From Streptomyces musisoli (lineage in GTDB: Bacteria; Actinomycetota; Actinomycetes; Streptomycetales; Streptomycetaceae), in the NCBI RefSeq assembly GCF_016741855.1, contig NZ_JAERRH010000011.1, positions 1 to 64,000 of the forward strand: a DNA stretch of 64,000 bases. Direction: 5' to 3'. Below the pieces are notes generated by a model. The model was not told the DNA's origin. It was given only the letters and a program-made list of their open reading frames with translations, and did no database searches. Shown here piece by piece: positions 24,728 through 33,203 of the stretch; position 1 is the stretch's first letter; each line of letters begins with the position of its first letter. The translations under genes were made by a program, and so were the position numbers.

Positions 24728-26602
24728 TCAGTCGCTCGTCTGAGACTCGTCACGCCGCTGCTGTGCCGAGCGGCGCTGATCCCTGTCGGCAGTTCCACCG
24801 GTACGGCCGGTTTCACCGCTCGGGGCCTGACTGTTGCCCACCGCGCCGCGACCGAGCCCCGCGCCGCTGGAATCGGCGCCCTTCGCAGAGTTGCGGGGCG
24901 CACCGATGACGCCCTCGGGGTTGCCGGCCGAACGCAGCACCCCCTGACCCGTGCCGGGGTTCGTCTTCGCCGTGGGGGCGCCGACGACTCCTCGCTGACC
25001 GATGGTGCCCTTCGACGGCGTGGAGGAGGTCGGCTCCTCGGCGCCGACGACCATACCGCGCGGGACACGGGGATTGGTCGTCCCACCGGACGTGCGGCCC
25101 GTGACGGGCTTGCCGCCCACGACACCGTTGCGCGCCGGAGTGGCAGGACCAGTCGCTCCGGTACGTCCGCCGGGCGTGCTGGTGGTCTTCGGGGTTCCGC
25201 CGGTGACGGAGCGCCCCATCGGCGCCCGCCCGGACTGGACGGGTCCCCGAGCACCGGGCTGACCCGTCGGCGTCCGTCCCATCGCACGGGCGGCCTGACC
25301 CATCGGTCCCTGAGGTGTTCGACCACCGGGGACGGAACGTCCGGCCTGGCCGATCGGTCCCTGGGGCGTTCGACCGCCGGGGACGGAACGTCCTGCCTGG
25401 CTCATCGGTCCCTGCGGAGCACGGCCGCCGGCGACGGTACGTCCCACCGGCCCCTGCGGCACTCGGCCACTTCCGGTGCCCGAAGGGCCGGTGCGTCCCT
25501 GCGCGGTCACGGGAGGCCGGCCGGCCGGCCCGTAACCGGGGGTACGACCTGTCGGCGTGACGGGAGGCGTCATCGGCCCCGGGGGCACCGGGGGCGTCTG
25601 CCAGCCGCCTCCGCCGGTCGTCGGCAGGGTCGGCGTCTGAGGAGTGGGCGGTGACGCGGGCACCTGGGGAGGCAGGGTGGTCGTGGTGTTGATTTCCGTG
25701 CCGACATCGTGGCCGGAAGGCCCGGTGGGCTCGTGGACTTCCCTGATGGGCGGCACATGCGGCACGTGTCCGTTGGCCTCTGTCCCGTTCGGCGTAGCCG
25801 TATGGGCGTGGCCTCCCCCGACATCGCCGCGCACCGCGGTACTTGGCGTCGAAGCCGCCGCCGACGCCCCGGAACCATAATGCTGTTTACGGTCGTCAAC
25901 AAAAGTCGCCGGTGGCACCCCGACGTCCGTGATCGGCTTGAGCGGCTCCGGCTCCTTCTGCTTGCTCAGGTCCGTCGCCGCGACCTTGTAGTACGAGGCC
26001 AACCGGTTCATCTGGTTGATGGCCTCTTGCCGGTTCTTCTCCGCCTTCACCGCGGCCGCATAGTCCGGGTTGCTGTCGACCTGCTTGGCCTTGGGCAGCT
26101 CGGTGGGCCGCTTCTGCTCGTCCGCCGGCCGGGTGTCCCTGGGCGGCATGGCGGTGCGGGCGGAGGCGAGACCGGTGGCCGCCACGGAGATGTGCGTGCC
26201 GGCCTCGTCGGCGTAGCCCGCGAGCCCGTTGGTGTACTGGATGAGCAGTCGCGTCCAGTCGTGGAAGGAGTCGGCGCCCTCGCCCTTCCAGTCGACCTTG
26301 AGGTGCTGCTCCAGGTCCGTCGCGGCCTTGCGGATGGCCTTGCCGGCGTCGAACAGGGACTTGCTGGTCGACTCGAGGTGCTCGGGATTGGCATGCTCGA
26401 CCAGGTCGATCATGTCGTTGAGGTCGTGATCCTCGAAGTTCGTCGATCCGACCAGGTTGACCCGGACACCACCGCCGAAGAACGGCATGTGGGCCAGCAT
26501 GCCCTGCGCGGTCGTGATCGGCGCGACCTGCTCGCCGACCTCCTTGTCGACCTGCTGCGCAGCGGACTTGTACTCGGGTTTCTGCTTCCAGTCGTCGCTC
26601 AC
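24728..26602 (-). CDS. Pro/Gly-rich WXG-like putative type VII secretion substrate
   Basis: This 624-aa protein has a helical N-terminal half with a WXG-type turn (VDWKGEGADSFHDW, about residues 100-115). That helical part, to about residue 250, resembles PPE/WXG-type substrates. From about 250 onward it is disordered and rich in Pro, Gly, Thr and Arg. It includes three 17-residue repeats with the core RSVPGGRTPQGP. The C-terminus is charged and contains no membrane helix. The GTG start overlaps the stop of the upstream small gene (GTGA, 26599-26602), so the two are co-translated, as is usual for partner proteins. I recognise no enzymatic domain; secretion or cell-envelope scaffolding is inferred from context. 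Confidence 0.75.
   Translation of the reverse strand: MSDDWKQKPEYKSAAQQVDKEVGEQVAPITTAQGMLAHMPFFGGGVRVNLVGSTNFEDHDLNDMIDLVEHANPEHLESTSKSLFDAGKAIRKAATDLEQHLKVDWKGEGADSFHDWTRLLIQYTNGLAGYADEAGTHISVAATGLASARTAMPPRDTRPADEQKRPTELPKAKQVDSNPDYAAAVKAEKNRQEAINQMNRLASYYKVAATDLSKQKEPEPLKPITDVGVPPATFVDDRKQHYGSGASAAASTPSTAVRGDVGGGHAHTATPNGTEANGHVPHVPPIREVHEPTGPSGHDVGTEINTTTTLPPQVPASPPTPQTPTLPTTGGGGWQTPPVPPGPMTPPVTPTGRTPGYGPAGRPPVTAQGRTGPSGTGSGRVPQGPVGRTVAGGRAPQGPMSQAGRSVPGGRTPQGPIGQAGRSVPGGRTPQGPMGQAARAMGRTPTGQPGARGPVQSGRAPMGRSVTGGTPKTTSTPGGRTGATGPATPARNGVVGGKPVTGRTSGGTTNPRVPRGMVVGAEEPTSSTPSKGTIGQRGVVGAPTAKTNPGTGQGVLRSAGNPEGVIGAPRNSAKGADSSGAGLGRGAVGNSQAPSGETGRTGGTADRDQRRSAQQRRDESQTSD
25288..25440 (-). repeat. 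51-bp coding repeats in the Pro-rich tail
   Basis: The shared word ATCGGTCCCTG occurs at 25302, 25353 and 25404, a 51-bp period. It encodes three 17-residue copies of QGPMGQAGRSVPGGRTP with small changes. Confidence 0.8.
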
Positions 26603-27054
26603 GAGAGGTCCCGCTTCCCCGTCGACTTGTTGTCGCCCTTGTGCTCCGCTCCCGGCTTGTCGGCGGGAGCGGCCTTCTTCACGTCCTCCCGGTACTGCGC
26701 GTCGAGGTGCGCCCGAATCTGCCAGAACCGGCGTTGGACTTCGTCATCGCTGCCGTCGTACGTGGCATCGGCCGCGTGCGAGGCCAGCTTCAGGGCCTCG
26801 ATGTGCATTCCCAGGGTCTTGGAGAGGTGAGTGAGGCGCGTGTGGACCGTCTCGTACGCCGTGTGCAGGTCGCCCGCCTCGTCGAACGGGGCGTTCGTGC
26901 CTCCGAACGACCCCCGGCTGAGCGATTGTTGCGCGAGCTTGGACGGGCTTCCGTGCCCGTCCTCGAAGTCGGTCAGCGCATTGTCGAGTTTGCCCTTGAA
27001 CTCCTTCAGCGCATCGATGCCGCGCCTCAGATCCGAGCCGCCACCGTCGCCCAC
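26599..27054 (-). CDS. Small helical type VII-associated protein
   Basis: This 151-aa, mostly helical protein has a core of heptad-like segments (FDEAGDLHTAYETVHTRL) and a lysine-rich C-terminal tail. The GTG at 27054 with AAGGGG five bases upstream fits best; the longer frame would extend through the promoter region. It overlaps the next gene by four bases and probably acts as that protein's partner or chaperone, as Esx-type pairs do. No WXG motif is obvious. It is the first gene of the long minus-strand run ending at the kinases. Confidence 0.7.
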   Translation of the reverse strand: MGDGGGSDLRRGIDALKEFKGKLDNALTDFEDGHGSPSKLAQQSLSRGSFGGTNAPFDEAGDLHTAYETVHTRLTHLSKTLGMHIEALKLASHAADATYDGSDDEVQRRFWQIRAHLDAQYREDVKKAAPADKPGAEHKGDNKSTGKRDLS

Positions 27055-27136
27055 CGCGACCCCTTCCCCGTCTCCCCGTTGGTCCAGCCGGAAGGACCGG
27101 GCGGCACACGGCCGGACCCCGGGTCCATCCCCGACC

Positions 27137-27165
27137 ACTGTAGTCACTGTGTAAATCGCGGCCAA
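27137..27165 (-). promoter_or_regulatory. Candidate promoter of the esx-kinase run
   Basis: On the minus strand, TTGGCC (27160-27165) is followed after 17 bp by TACAGT (27137-27142). This is a good match to the vegetative sigma consensus for Streptomyces. The predicted start near 27130 gives a leader of about 75 nt before the GTG at 27054. Confidence 0.5.
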
Positions 27166-27189
27166 CTGAACTCTTCGACAGTTCAGTTG
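27163..27189. promoter_or_regulatory. Perfect inverted repeat overlapping the -35 box (operator candidate)
   Basis: CAACTGAACT (27163-27172) and AGTTCAGTTG (27180-27189) are exact inverse copies with a 7-nt centre. The left arm shares three bases with the -35 element TTGGCC. A dimeric repressor bound here would block the promoter. No regulator gene sits next to it. Confidence 0.6.
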
Positions 27190-27561
27190 CAATGCTGTCC
27201 CGAAGTGACCGACTCACAGCTGGCAGAGATCAACAAGACGGTCAATAACGACAGAAGGGGCCCGACATCTGCGCAGAAGCTTCACATGCGCGGGGTGGAT
27301 CCAGGGGCCGGAGGAGCCTGGGCGAGAACTTTGCAACCACAAAACCTCCCCCTGGGCTGCCGGTCCGTCGTCGCCGAGCAGGTCACGCCCGACCCTCCCG
27401 GCAGCCCCGCCAGGACGGCCTTTCCAGCGGGTCGGCAAACCCCCTCCGCCGAATTTTCACGCCCGACAGATCGCACATAGCAGACATGGCGCAAATTTTC
27501 CTCAGCATTGGTTGCTAGTTTGACCTGGCACCGGACTAATCATGGGGGAAGGGGCCGTTCC

Positions 27562-28083
27562 ATGGCATGGGACGAATGGGAACAGCTCAAGGCGGACGCT
27601 GCCCAGGGGCAGTCGGCACACATGCAGCTCAACCACGTCGACCCGGGCGGGGGCGCGTACGGCTCCACTTACCTGCCGAGCAAGACCGGTGATCTGAAGG
27701 TCGGCCACAAGGACCTGGAGAAGATCGGCGGCGCCGCCCACCACCTCTACAACCAGCTCTGGGACAAGGCCCGCGTGGCGACCCCCAGCAGCGATTCCGC
27801 GGCCGGCGACCTCTCCAAGCAGGGCTTCGCCCTCGGCGCCGGCCTCCAGCACGTCTCGGACCGCTGGGAAGAGCAGCTGAAGTCCCTGATGGACGCCTGC
27901 GCCCAGATCTCCAACCACATGCAGACCACCAAGGCCGTGCACGCGAACGACGAGCACTACATCCAGCGGCAGATGAGCAGCATCGACGCGCTGGACGACG
28001 GGTTCGACGAGCAGGTCGGGGCGCCGGGCAAGAAGAACGACTACGGGGACGACGGCAAGGGCAAGGGCAAGAAGAAGGAGTAG
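27562..28083 (+). CDS. Type VII-associated helical protein, partner of the 764-aa protein
   Basis: This 173-aa, largely helical protein begins MAWDEWEQLK, with GGGGGAAGGGG upstream of the ATG at 27562. The middle forms two long helices separated by a linker, and the tail is Asp/Gly/Lys-rich (KGKGKKKE). Size and position just ahead of a large putative substrate suggest a WXG-like secretion partner. I see no classical WXG tripeptide in the expected place, though SDRWEEQL is similar. The gap to the next gene is 68 bp. Confidence 0.7.
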   Translation: MAWDEWEQLKADAAQGQSAHMQLNHVDPGGGAYGSTYLPSKTGDLKVGHKDLEKIGGAAHHLYNQLWDKARVATPSSDSAAGDLSKQGFALGAGLQHVSDRWEEQLKSLMDACAQISNHMQTTKAVHANDEHYIQRQMSSIDALDDGFDEQVGAPGKKNDYGDDGKGKGKKKE

Positions 28084-28151
28084 CGGCGACGGGTTGTCGA
28101 CGACGCAGACGATCACACCATCGGCACCGCTACCCCCGGGGACGACCACCA

Positions 28152-30446
28152 ATGGACTTCAACGCCCTTTACCACGCCAACTTCAAACTCCTCGACGACG
28201 CCGTCACCGACTGGTCGACGCTCGTGAAGCACCTGGTGGACCTGAAGAAGGACGCCGAGGACGACCTGCACAAGGCCGCTGTCAAGGCCGACTGGGCCGG
28301 TGTGAACGCCCAGGTGTCCAAGCAGTTCATAGGCAAGACGGCCGGTGAGTTCGGCGACGCGCACACGCAGGCGACCACCATCCACAACATCCTGCGTGAC
28401 ACCCGGGACGAGCTGAAGTCGTTCCATCAGCAGCTGACGGACGCGGTCTCGCGCGGGCAGAAGAAGAACCTGACCGTCGTCGACGCGGGCGGCGGCAAGT
28501 TCAGTGTCATGGGCAACACGCGGCCCGACTGGAGCTCCGACCCCAGCGGCAAGACGAGCGCGACGAACCAGAAGGACGTCGACGACCTCCGCGACGAGAT
28601 CCAGGGCATCCTGAGCAAGGCCACCGAGAGCGACAACACGGCCAAGGACGTCCTCACGGCGATCGTCGACCAGACCCGGATGGGCTTCTCCGACGCCAGC
28701 TACAAGGACCGCGACACGGCGGCGGATGCCGTCAAGGAGGCCGACGAGCTGGCCAAGCTCGCCAAGAAGGACCCCGACGACCTGTCGGTGAAGGACTTCG
28801 ACCGGCTCAACGCGGGGCTGAAGAAGTACCACGACGACCCGTTGTTCTCGGAGCGGTTCGCCAAGGACCTCGGGCCGGAGAAGACCCTGTCGTTCTGGGC
28901 CAATGTGAGCGATCCCATGGTGACGCCGGACCTGACGCACGAGCGGCGCGAGCAGCTGGGCGAGCTCCAGAAGAACCTCGGCCTCACCCTCGCCACCGCC
29001 AGCCAGAGCGACACCGCCGACATGACCGAGTGGAAGCGCCACATGGTCGAGATCGGCGATGAGTCGGTGCAGGGCAAGCGCGGCAACGTCCTGGGCTTCC
29101 AGGTCATGAGCAACCTCATGCGGGTCGGCGACTACGACGACGACTTCATGAAGCAGTACGGCAAGAGCCTCATGGAGACCGAGCGGAAGTTCACGAGCGA
29201 CGGCAAGCACACGGCCTGGCAGCGGCTCGGCTTCGACCCGTACCTCAACCACATGGCGGGCGACTCCGGCTTCGATCCCCTGTCGGGCTATCTCAAGGGC
29301 CTCTCGAACAACCCCGGCGCCGCGACCGACTTCTTCAACGACGACTTCATCCCGAAGGACGGCGACCACAAGGAAGCCGTGTCCAACTTCAAGTACCTCT
29401 TCGAGGACCGCCACTGGCCGCACGAGAGCAACAGCGATCTCAGCCAGGGCGAGAGTACGGACGGCCGCAACAACCTCGCGTCGGCCCTGGAGGCCGCCGC
29501 CACCGGACATCCCGCGGGTGAGCTGCCCACCGGTGACACGCCCGCTCACACTCCGGGGCAGGCCAAGCTGTTCGAGAACATCGTGTCGTCGATCTCGGAC
29601 GACAACGGGCGTATCACGGACCACAGTTACATGTCGGACAGCATGGGGCAGATCGCCTCCGAGTACCTTCCGGACATCGACCGCGCCACCACCGACGTGG
29701 ACCGGCACCCGGGCGAGCACGACGCGGCCGGCCAAGCGGCATGGGAGCGTCTCCAGAAGCTGTACCCCGTCCAGGGCACGGCCGCCGACATGAACCACAG
29801 CGATGTCTCGCGGTTCCTCTTCGCGGTCGGCCAGGACCCGCACGGCTACGCCGCCGTCGAGGTGGGCCAGAAGAACTACATGGGCAAGCTCCTGGAGTAC
29901 CACCTGAATCCTGACCTGCCGGCGGACCAGCGGCCCGACCACGACATGGAGCTCACCGTCCGGGACATCGCACGCCACTCCGGCCAGGTCTCCGGAACCC
30001 TGGCGATGGGGCGCAACGAGGCGGTCGCCGGCCCGGCCGACCTCAAGGACAAGGACTTCGACCACTCGGTGGCCCAGTGGAAGAACTTCCTGTCCGGCAC
30101 CGTGGGGACCGGTGTCGGTGTCGGGACCTCGTTCATCGCCTCCCCGGCGGTGGGGGCCGGCGTCGGTGGCGCCGCCGGAACCGCGACCAGCATGATGCTG
30201 GAGGAGCTCTTCAAGGACGCCGAAGGCAGCGCGAAGGACGATGCCGGTGCCAAGATCGGCAAGGACTGGGAGAACGGCAACCAGGCCAACATGAAGTACA
30301 CGAGTGCGGCCGCCTACAACGCGGCGAAGCAGTATCACCTCAGTGGTGACGTCGCCACCTGGGCGGAGCAGTCCTCTTCCCAGGGCTTCCTGGAAGGCGG
30401 CGGCTACATGGAGCGGGTCGGCGCCGAACTCGTCACGGACATCTGA
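28152..30446 (+). CDS. Large putative type VII secretion substrate
   Basis: This 764-aa protein's first 110 residues are a helical WXG/LXG-like module (MDFNALYHANFKLLDDAV, then DWAGVNAQVSKQFIGKTAGEF). The long middle is helical and charged and resembles the large DUF6571-type proteins found beside actinobacterial secretion genes. Near the C-terminus, residues about 647-687 form a glycine-zipper-like hydrophobic stretch (GTGVGVGTSFIASPAVGAGV), a feature of membrane-inserting proteins. No known nuclease or NADase motif is visible. There is no signal peptide, consistent with type VII export. It is followed by a strong ribosome site and lipoprotein genes. A toxin or pore role is a hypothesis only. 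Confidence 0.75.
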   Translation: MDFNALYHANFKLLDDAVTDWSTLVKHLVDLKKDAEDDLHKAAVKADWAGVNAQVSKQFIGKTAGEFGDAHTQATTIHNILRDTRDELKSFHQQLTDAVSRGQKKNLTVVDAGGGKFSVMGNTRPDWSSDPSGKTSATNQKDVDDLRDEIQGILSKATESDNTAKDVLTAIVDQTRMGFSDASYKDRDTAADAVKEADELAKLAKKDPDDLSVKDFDRLNAGLKKYHDDPLFSERFAKDLGPEKTLSFWANVSDPMVTPDLTHERREQLGELQKNLGLTLATASQSDTADMTEWKRHMVEIGDESVQGKRGNVLGFQVMSNLMRVGDYDDDFMKQYGKSLMETERKFTSDGKHTAWQRLGFDPYLNHMAGDSGFDPLSGYLKGLSNNPGAATDFFNDDFIPKDGDHKEAVSNFKYLFEDRHWPHESNSDLSQGESTDGRNNLASALEAAATGHPAGELPTGDTPAHTPGQAKLFENIVSSISDDNGRITDHSYMSDSMGQIASEYLPDIDRATTDVDRHPGEHDAAGQAAWERLQKLYPVQGTAADMNHSDVSRFLFAVGQDPHGYAAVEVGQKNYMGKLLEYHLNPDLPADQRPDHDMELTVRDIARHSGQVSGTLAMGRNEAVAGPADLKDKDFDHSVAQWKNFLSGTVGTGVGVGTSFIASPAVGAGVGGAAGTATSMMLEELFKDAEGSAKDDAGAKIGKDWENGNQANMKYTSAAAYNAAKQYHLSGDVATWAEQSSSQGFLEGGGYMERVGAELVTDI

Positions 30447-30484
30447 TGTCCGGATCGGTCCGGACGAAGGAGGTTGGGAATTCG

Positions 30485-31003
30485 ATGGCTCGGCGAGCTT
30501 TGGCGGCCACCGCCGCACTCGTGGTGGTGGGCCTGGTCGCGGGCTGCTCGGGGTCCGACGCCAAGAAGGAGTACGACGTCCCCAGGGCGTACTGCGGCGT
30601 CTCGCTGGACCCCGAGCTGACCTCCCCGTTCCTCCCCGCCGGAAAGAAGATCAAGGTCGGTCAGTCGCGTCCCGTGCCGTCCAGGGAGAACTGCCGTGCG
30701 GACGTCGACGGCCACTGGGCGCTGATGCTGAACCTGGAGTGGTGGAAGGAGGACGTGTCCAGCACGCTGGTCGCGTCCGGCAACCCGCAGTTGAGGAAGA
30801 CCGAGCTGTCTCCCGACGGCGGCTTCTACAGCGGCACGGGCGCCGTCGTTCCGGTCGAGGGCTGCCGGAACCCCGGCCACGCCGAGCAGCTGCTGTACAC
30901 CTCCGTACAGGTCAGCGATCCGGACCTCGGTGACACCGCCGCCATGAAGAAGCTGGCGACCGCGTTCACCCAGGCCGTCGCCAAGAGCGGTGAATGCTCC
31001 TGA
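30485..31003 (+). CDS. Lipoprotein, paralogue A
   Basis: This 172-aa secreted lipoprotein has an arginine-containing n-region, a hydrophobic core and lipobox LVAGC with acylated Cys21. The mature part shares its start (EYDVPRAYCG, then LPAGKKIKV) with the lipoprotein encoded at 31360. AAGGAGG at 30467-30473 decides for the ATG at 30485; an ATG at 30446 touching the upstream stop would add 13 residues before the signal peptide. It lies 38 bp after the putative substrate gene. A role in immunity or docking is only suggested by position. Confidence 0.8.
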   Translation: MARRALAATAALVVVGLVAGCSGSDAKKEYDVPRAYCGVSLDPELTSPFLPAGKKIKVGQSRPVPSRENCRADVDGHWALMLNLEWWKEDVSSTLVASGNPQLRKTELSPDGGFYSGTGAVVPVEGCRNPGHAEQLLYTSVQVSDPDLGDTAAMKKLATAFTQAVAKSGECS

Positions 31004-31312
31004 GGCGGTCTCCGCGGTCTTCCTCGCGCTGCTGAGTGGGTGCGGTGGCGGGGGCTCCGAAGAACCCGCCTCTCTCACCGCCCGTCAGGCCGAGGCGGGC
31101 CAGGCCATCGCCACCCGGTGGGAGACCATCGAGGACTCCACCGACGACATCGACTGCAAAGCGGCTCACGAAGCGGCCAAGGCCCACCACGCCCGCTTCG
31201 CCGAAAGATAGACACCACCTGGGTCAGCGAAGGAACGGCCACCGGCTTCAACGACGCCACCACCGACATCCATGCGATGGCCGAGGACATAGCTACCGAG
31301 ACCCCGGAATGA
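30990..31312 (+). pseudogene. Small lipoprotein gene with apparent frameshift
   Basis: An ATG at 30990 opens a signal peptide with lipobox LLSGC (Cys18) and a helical region that ends at a stop at 31209-31211. The adjacent frame continues at once with DTTWVSEGTATGFNDAT and stays open to 31312. Adding one A to the GAAAG run at about 31204-31208 would join the parts into a roughly 107-aa lipoprotein. It is either a young pseudogene, a truncated but expressed protein, or a sequencing error. The start overlaps the end of the preceding lipoprotein gene. Confidence 0.65.
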
Positions 31313-31359
31313 GCCGGGACCGGCCGGGCGCGCTCTCACTCACCGCGTTGGAAGGCGAT

Positions 31360-31908
31360 ATGCACGACATCTCCGAGGGCGGGATCCGTTCCGCGGTTTC
31401 TCTTCTGGGGGCGGCGCTGCTGGTCGGTCTGACGGCTTCCTGCTCGTCGCCGGCGCCGGCGCGCGAGTACGCCGTGCCCGGCGATGTGTGCGGCACCGAC
31501 GTGGCCCGCTCCGTGCTGGAGCCGCTGCTGCCGGCCGGGCAGAAGATCAGCGCCGAAGCGTCCTCGGCGGTCGGCGTCGAACGCTGCCGGATTTCCGTGG
31601 ACGGGGAGATCGTCTTCTCCAGCGCCGTGGAGAAGCACGATGCGAACACCACCGCGAACGACGTGGCGTCCTCCGCACACGGTGTGGATCCGGCCGATGC
31701 GAGTGCCAACGGCGGCCACGTCGTCTACTCGAAGACGGGAGCCGTCGGCCTCGTCGAGTGCCCGGCGTCCACCTCGGCGGACAGCAGCCTCTGGGCCACG
31801 GTGCGGACCTCGCACGAGGTGAAGGCGTCGGCCATGCGCGCCTTCGTCGAAGGGTACGCGGCTGCCGTGGCCGAGAGTGACGCCTGCCGGGACCTCACCG
31901 CCCGCTGA
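31360..31908 (+). CDS. Lipoprotein, paralogue C
   Basis: This 182-aa lipoprotein has a signal peptide and lipobox LTASC (Cys28). Its mature region is clearly related to the protein encoded at 30485: EYAVPGDVCG, LLPAGQKISA, paired Cys residues, and a C-terminal helix ending in DAC. GGAAGG precedes the ATG at 31360. It ends 24 bp before the convergent mycosin gene. A tandem set of related lipoproteins after a putative secreted effector resembles effector/immunity layouts, but the function is unknown. Confidence 0.8.
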   Translation: MHDISEGGIRSAVSLLGAALLVGLTASCSSPAPAREYAVPGDVCGTDVARSVLEPLLPAGQKISAEASSAVGVERCRISVDGEIVFSSAVEKHDANTTANDVASSAHGVDPADASANGGHVVYSKTGAVGLVECPASTSADSSLWATVRTSHEVKASAMRAFVEGYAAAVAESDACRDLTAR

Positions 31909-31932
31909 AGCGCCGTCTCGCCGTCCCGGACC

Positions 31933-33192
31933 TCACGTACGGCTTTCCAGTGCCCGGCGCCTGCGCCGGGCGTCGCGCAGTGCCACCGCTCCCCCGCTCA
32001 GGCCCGCCACCAGCACCGCCACGGCCACGGCCACGTACGTGGCGAAGCGGGCCGTGCGTTCCTGAGGGGTCTCGCCGAGGGTGAGTTCGGCAGGGGTGGG
32101 CGCCTCCGCGTGGGTGAGGCCCGCGTCGGGGCGGGGGGTCTCGATCGGGTGGTCGTCCTCCGTGAGGGCGCGGACCGGGTCCACCACTCCCCAGCCGACC
32201 AGGCGGTCGCGGCCGGGGATGGAGCGTTCGGCGGTCTGTTCGATCTGGGCCGCGATCTGGCGGGGTGTCCACTTGGGGTGCTTGGCCTTGACCAGCGCGG
32301 CCACACCGGCCACGTACGGCGCGGAGAAGCTCGTGCCGTTGTCCGAGCAGTGGCCGCCCTTCGGGACCGTGGAGATCATGTCGACGCCGGGCGCCGCGAC
32401 GCCGACGAAGTCGCCCGGCTGGGAGAAGGCCGCGCGTTCGTTGTTGCGGTCGGAGGCGGCCACGGCGAGGACGCCCTCGTAGGACGCGGGGTAGGTCTTC
32501 TTCGAGTTGCCGTCCAGGCCGTCGTTGCCCGCCGAGGCGACCACGACGATGTCGGCCGCCAGTGCGTCCTCGACCGCCCTGTGCAGGTCTTCGTCCGGAG
32601 CGGCTCCGGTCGTGTCCTGCGAGATGTTGATGACGTCGGCCTTCTCCTTGATCGCGTGCCGGATGGCCGTCACGAGGGAGGCGGCAGTGCCGTGGCCTTC
32701 CGCGTCGTTCTGCTTGATCGGGATGATGGTGGCCTCGGGGGCGAGGCCGACGAAGCCCGTGCCCTCCATGGGGCGGGCCGCGATGATGCCCGCCACCCGC
32801 GTGCCGTGGCCGACCGTGTCGGTCGTGCCCTTCTCGTTGCCGCGGTCCTCGATGGGCTGCCCCTTCTTGTCCTTCTTCGGCAGGAAGTTGGCGCCCAGGG
32901 ACGGATTCACGGCGGCGGTGAGCTGCGGGTTGGACGTGTCGACGCCCGTGTCGATGACGGCGACCTTCATGCCCTTGCCCTTCGACTCGCCCCACAGCTC
33001 ATCGAGGTTGACGCGTTGCAGGGCCCAGGGCGTGCCGCTGTACTTGTGGTTCGTCTTGGAGAACGTGCACTGGTCGGCGCCCGGGTCCGCCGTGGCGGCC
33101 GGCGCCGCCAGCAGGGTGGCGGCCATGGCCGCGGCCGTCACCAGGGTCGTGCGGCGGAGTGCGGGCGTCGTCCTCTCGGCCTTCGGAAGCAT
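31933..33192 (-). CDS. mycP: Mycosin, second type VII secretion-associated protease
   Basis: This 419-aa S8 protease has a signal peptide (cleavage near ATADP, residue 36), Asp81 (VAVIDTGVD), His129 (VGHGTRVAG), Asn in SAGNDG and Ser288 (NGTSFSAP), and a C-terminal membrane helix with an arginine-rich tail. Cysteines near residue 42 and in the GGHC loop probably form the disulfide typical of mycosins. It lies 11 bp after eccB on the same strand, the usual eccB-mycP pairing. It is more canonical around the active serine than the mycosin at 23419. Its start has TGAGGGG upstream. Confidence 0.93.
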   Translation of the reverse strand: MLPKAERTTPALRRTTLVTAAAMAATLLAAPAATADPGADQCTFSKTNHKYSGTPWALQRVNLDELWGESKGKGMKVAVIDTGVDTSNPQLTAAVNPSLGANFLPKKDKKGQPIEDRGNEKGTTDTVGHGTRVAGIIAARPMEGTGFVGLAPEATIIPIKQNDAEGHGTAASLVTAIRHAIKEKADVINISQDTTGAAPDEDLHRAVEDALAADIVVVASAGNDGLDGNSKKTYPASYEGVLAVAASDRNNERAAFSQPGDFVGVAAPGVDMISTVPKGGHCSDNGTSFSAPYVAGVAALVKAKHPKWTPRQIAAQIEQTAERSIPGRDRLVGWGVVDPVRALTEDDHPIETPRPDAGLTHAEAPTPAELTLGETPQERTARFATYVAVAVAVLVAGLSGGAVALRDARRRRRALESRT

Positions 33193-33203
33193 CGTCGTAC
33201 CCC

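Larger units (their letters stand above)
27055..27561. other. Divergent 507-bp regulatory gap
   Basis: No gene is supported here. It separates the minus-strand esx-kinase run from the plus-strand substrate/lipoprotein run and is AT-richer than its surroundings. It holds the promoter at 27137-27165, the inverted repeat at 27163-27189, and an AT-rich segment at 27450-27545 that should drive the plus-strand genes, for which I could not settle on a -35/-10 pair. Confidence 0.6.

Noticed and set aside
25861..25990. Possible second start or gene break inside the 624-aa protein gene, where composition becomes less GC-rich
   Set aside because: The reading frame is continuous and the helical region on both sides is consistent, so I treat it as one gene.
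28113..30518. An 801-codon open frame opposite the 764-aa putative substrate
   Set aside because: The plus-strand frame has a good start, helical coding character and fits the operon; the antisense product has no recognisable features.
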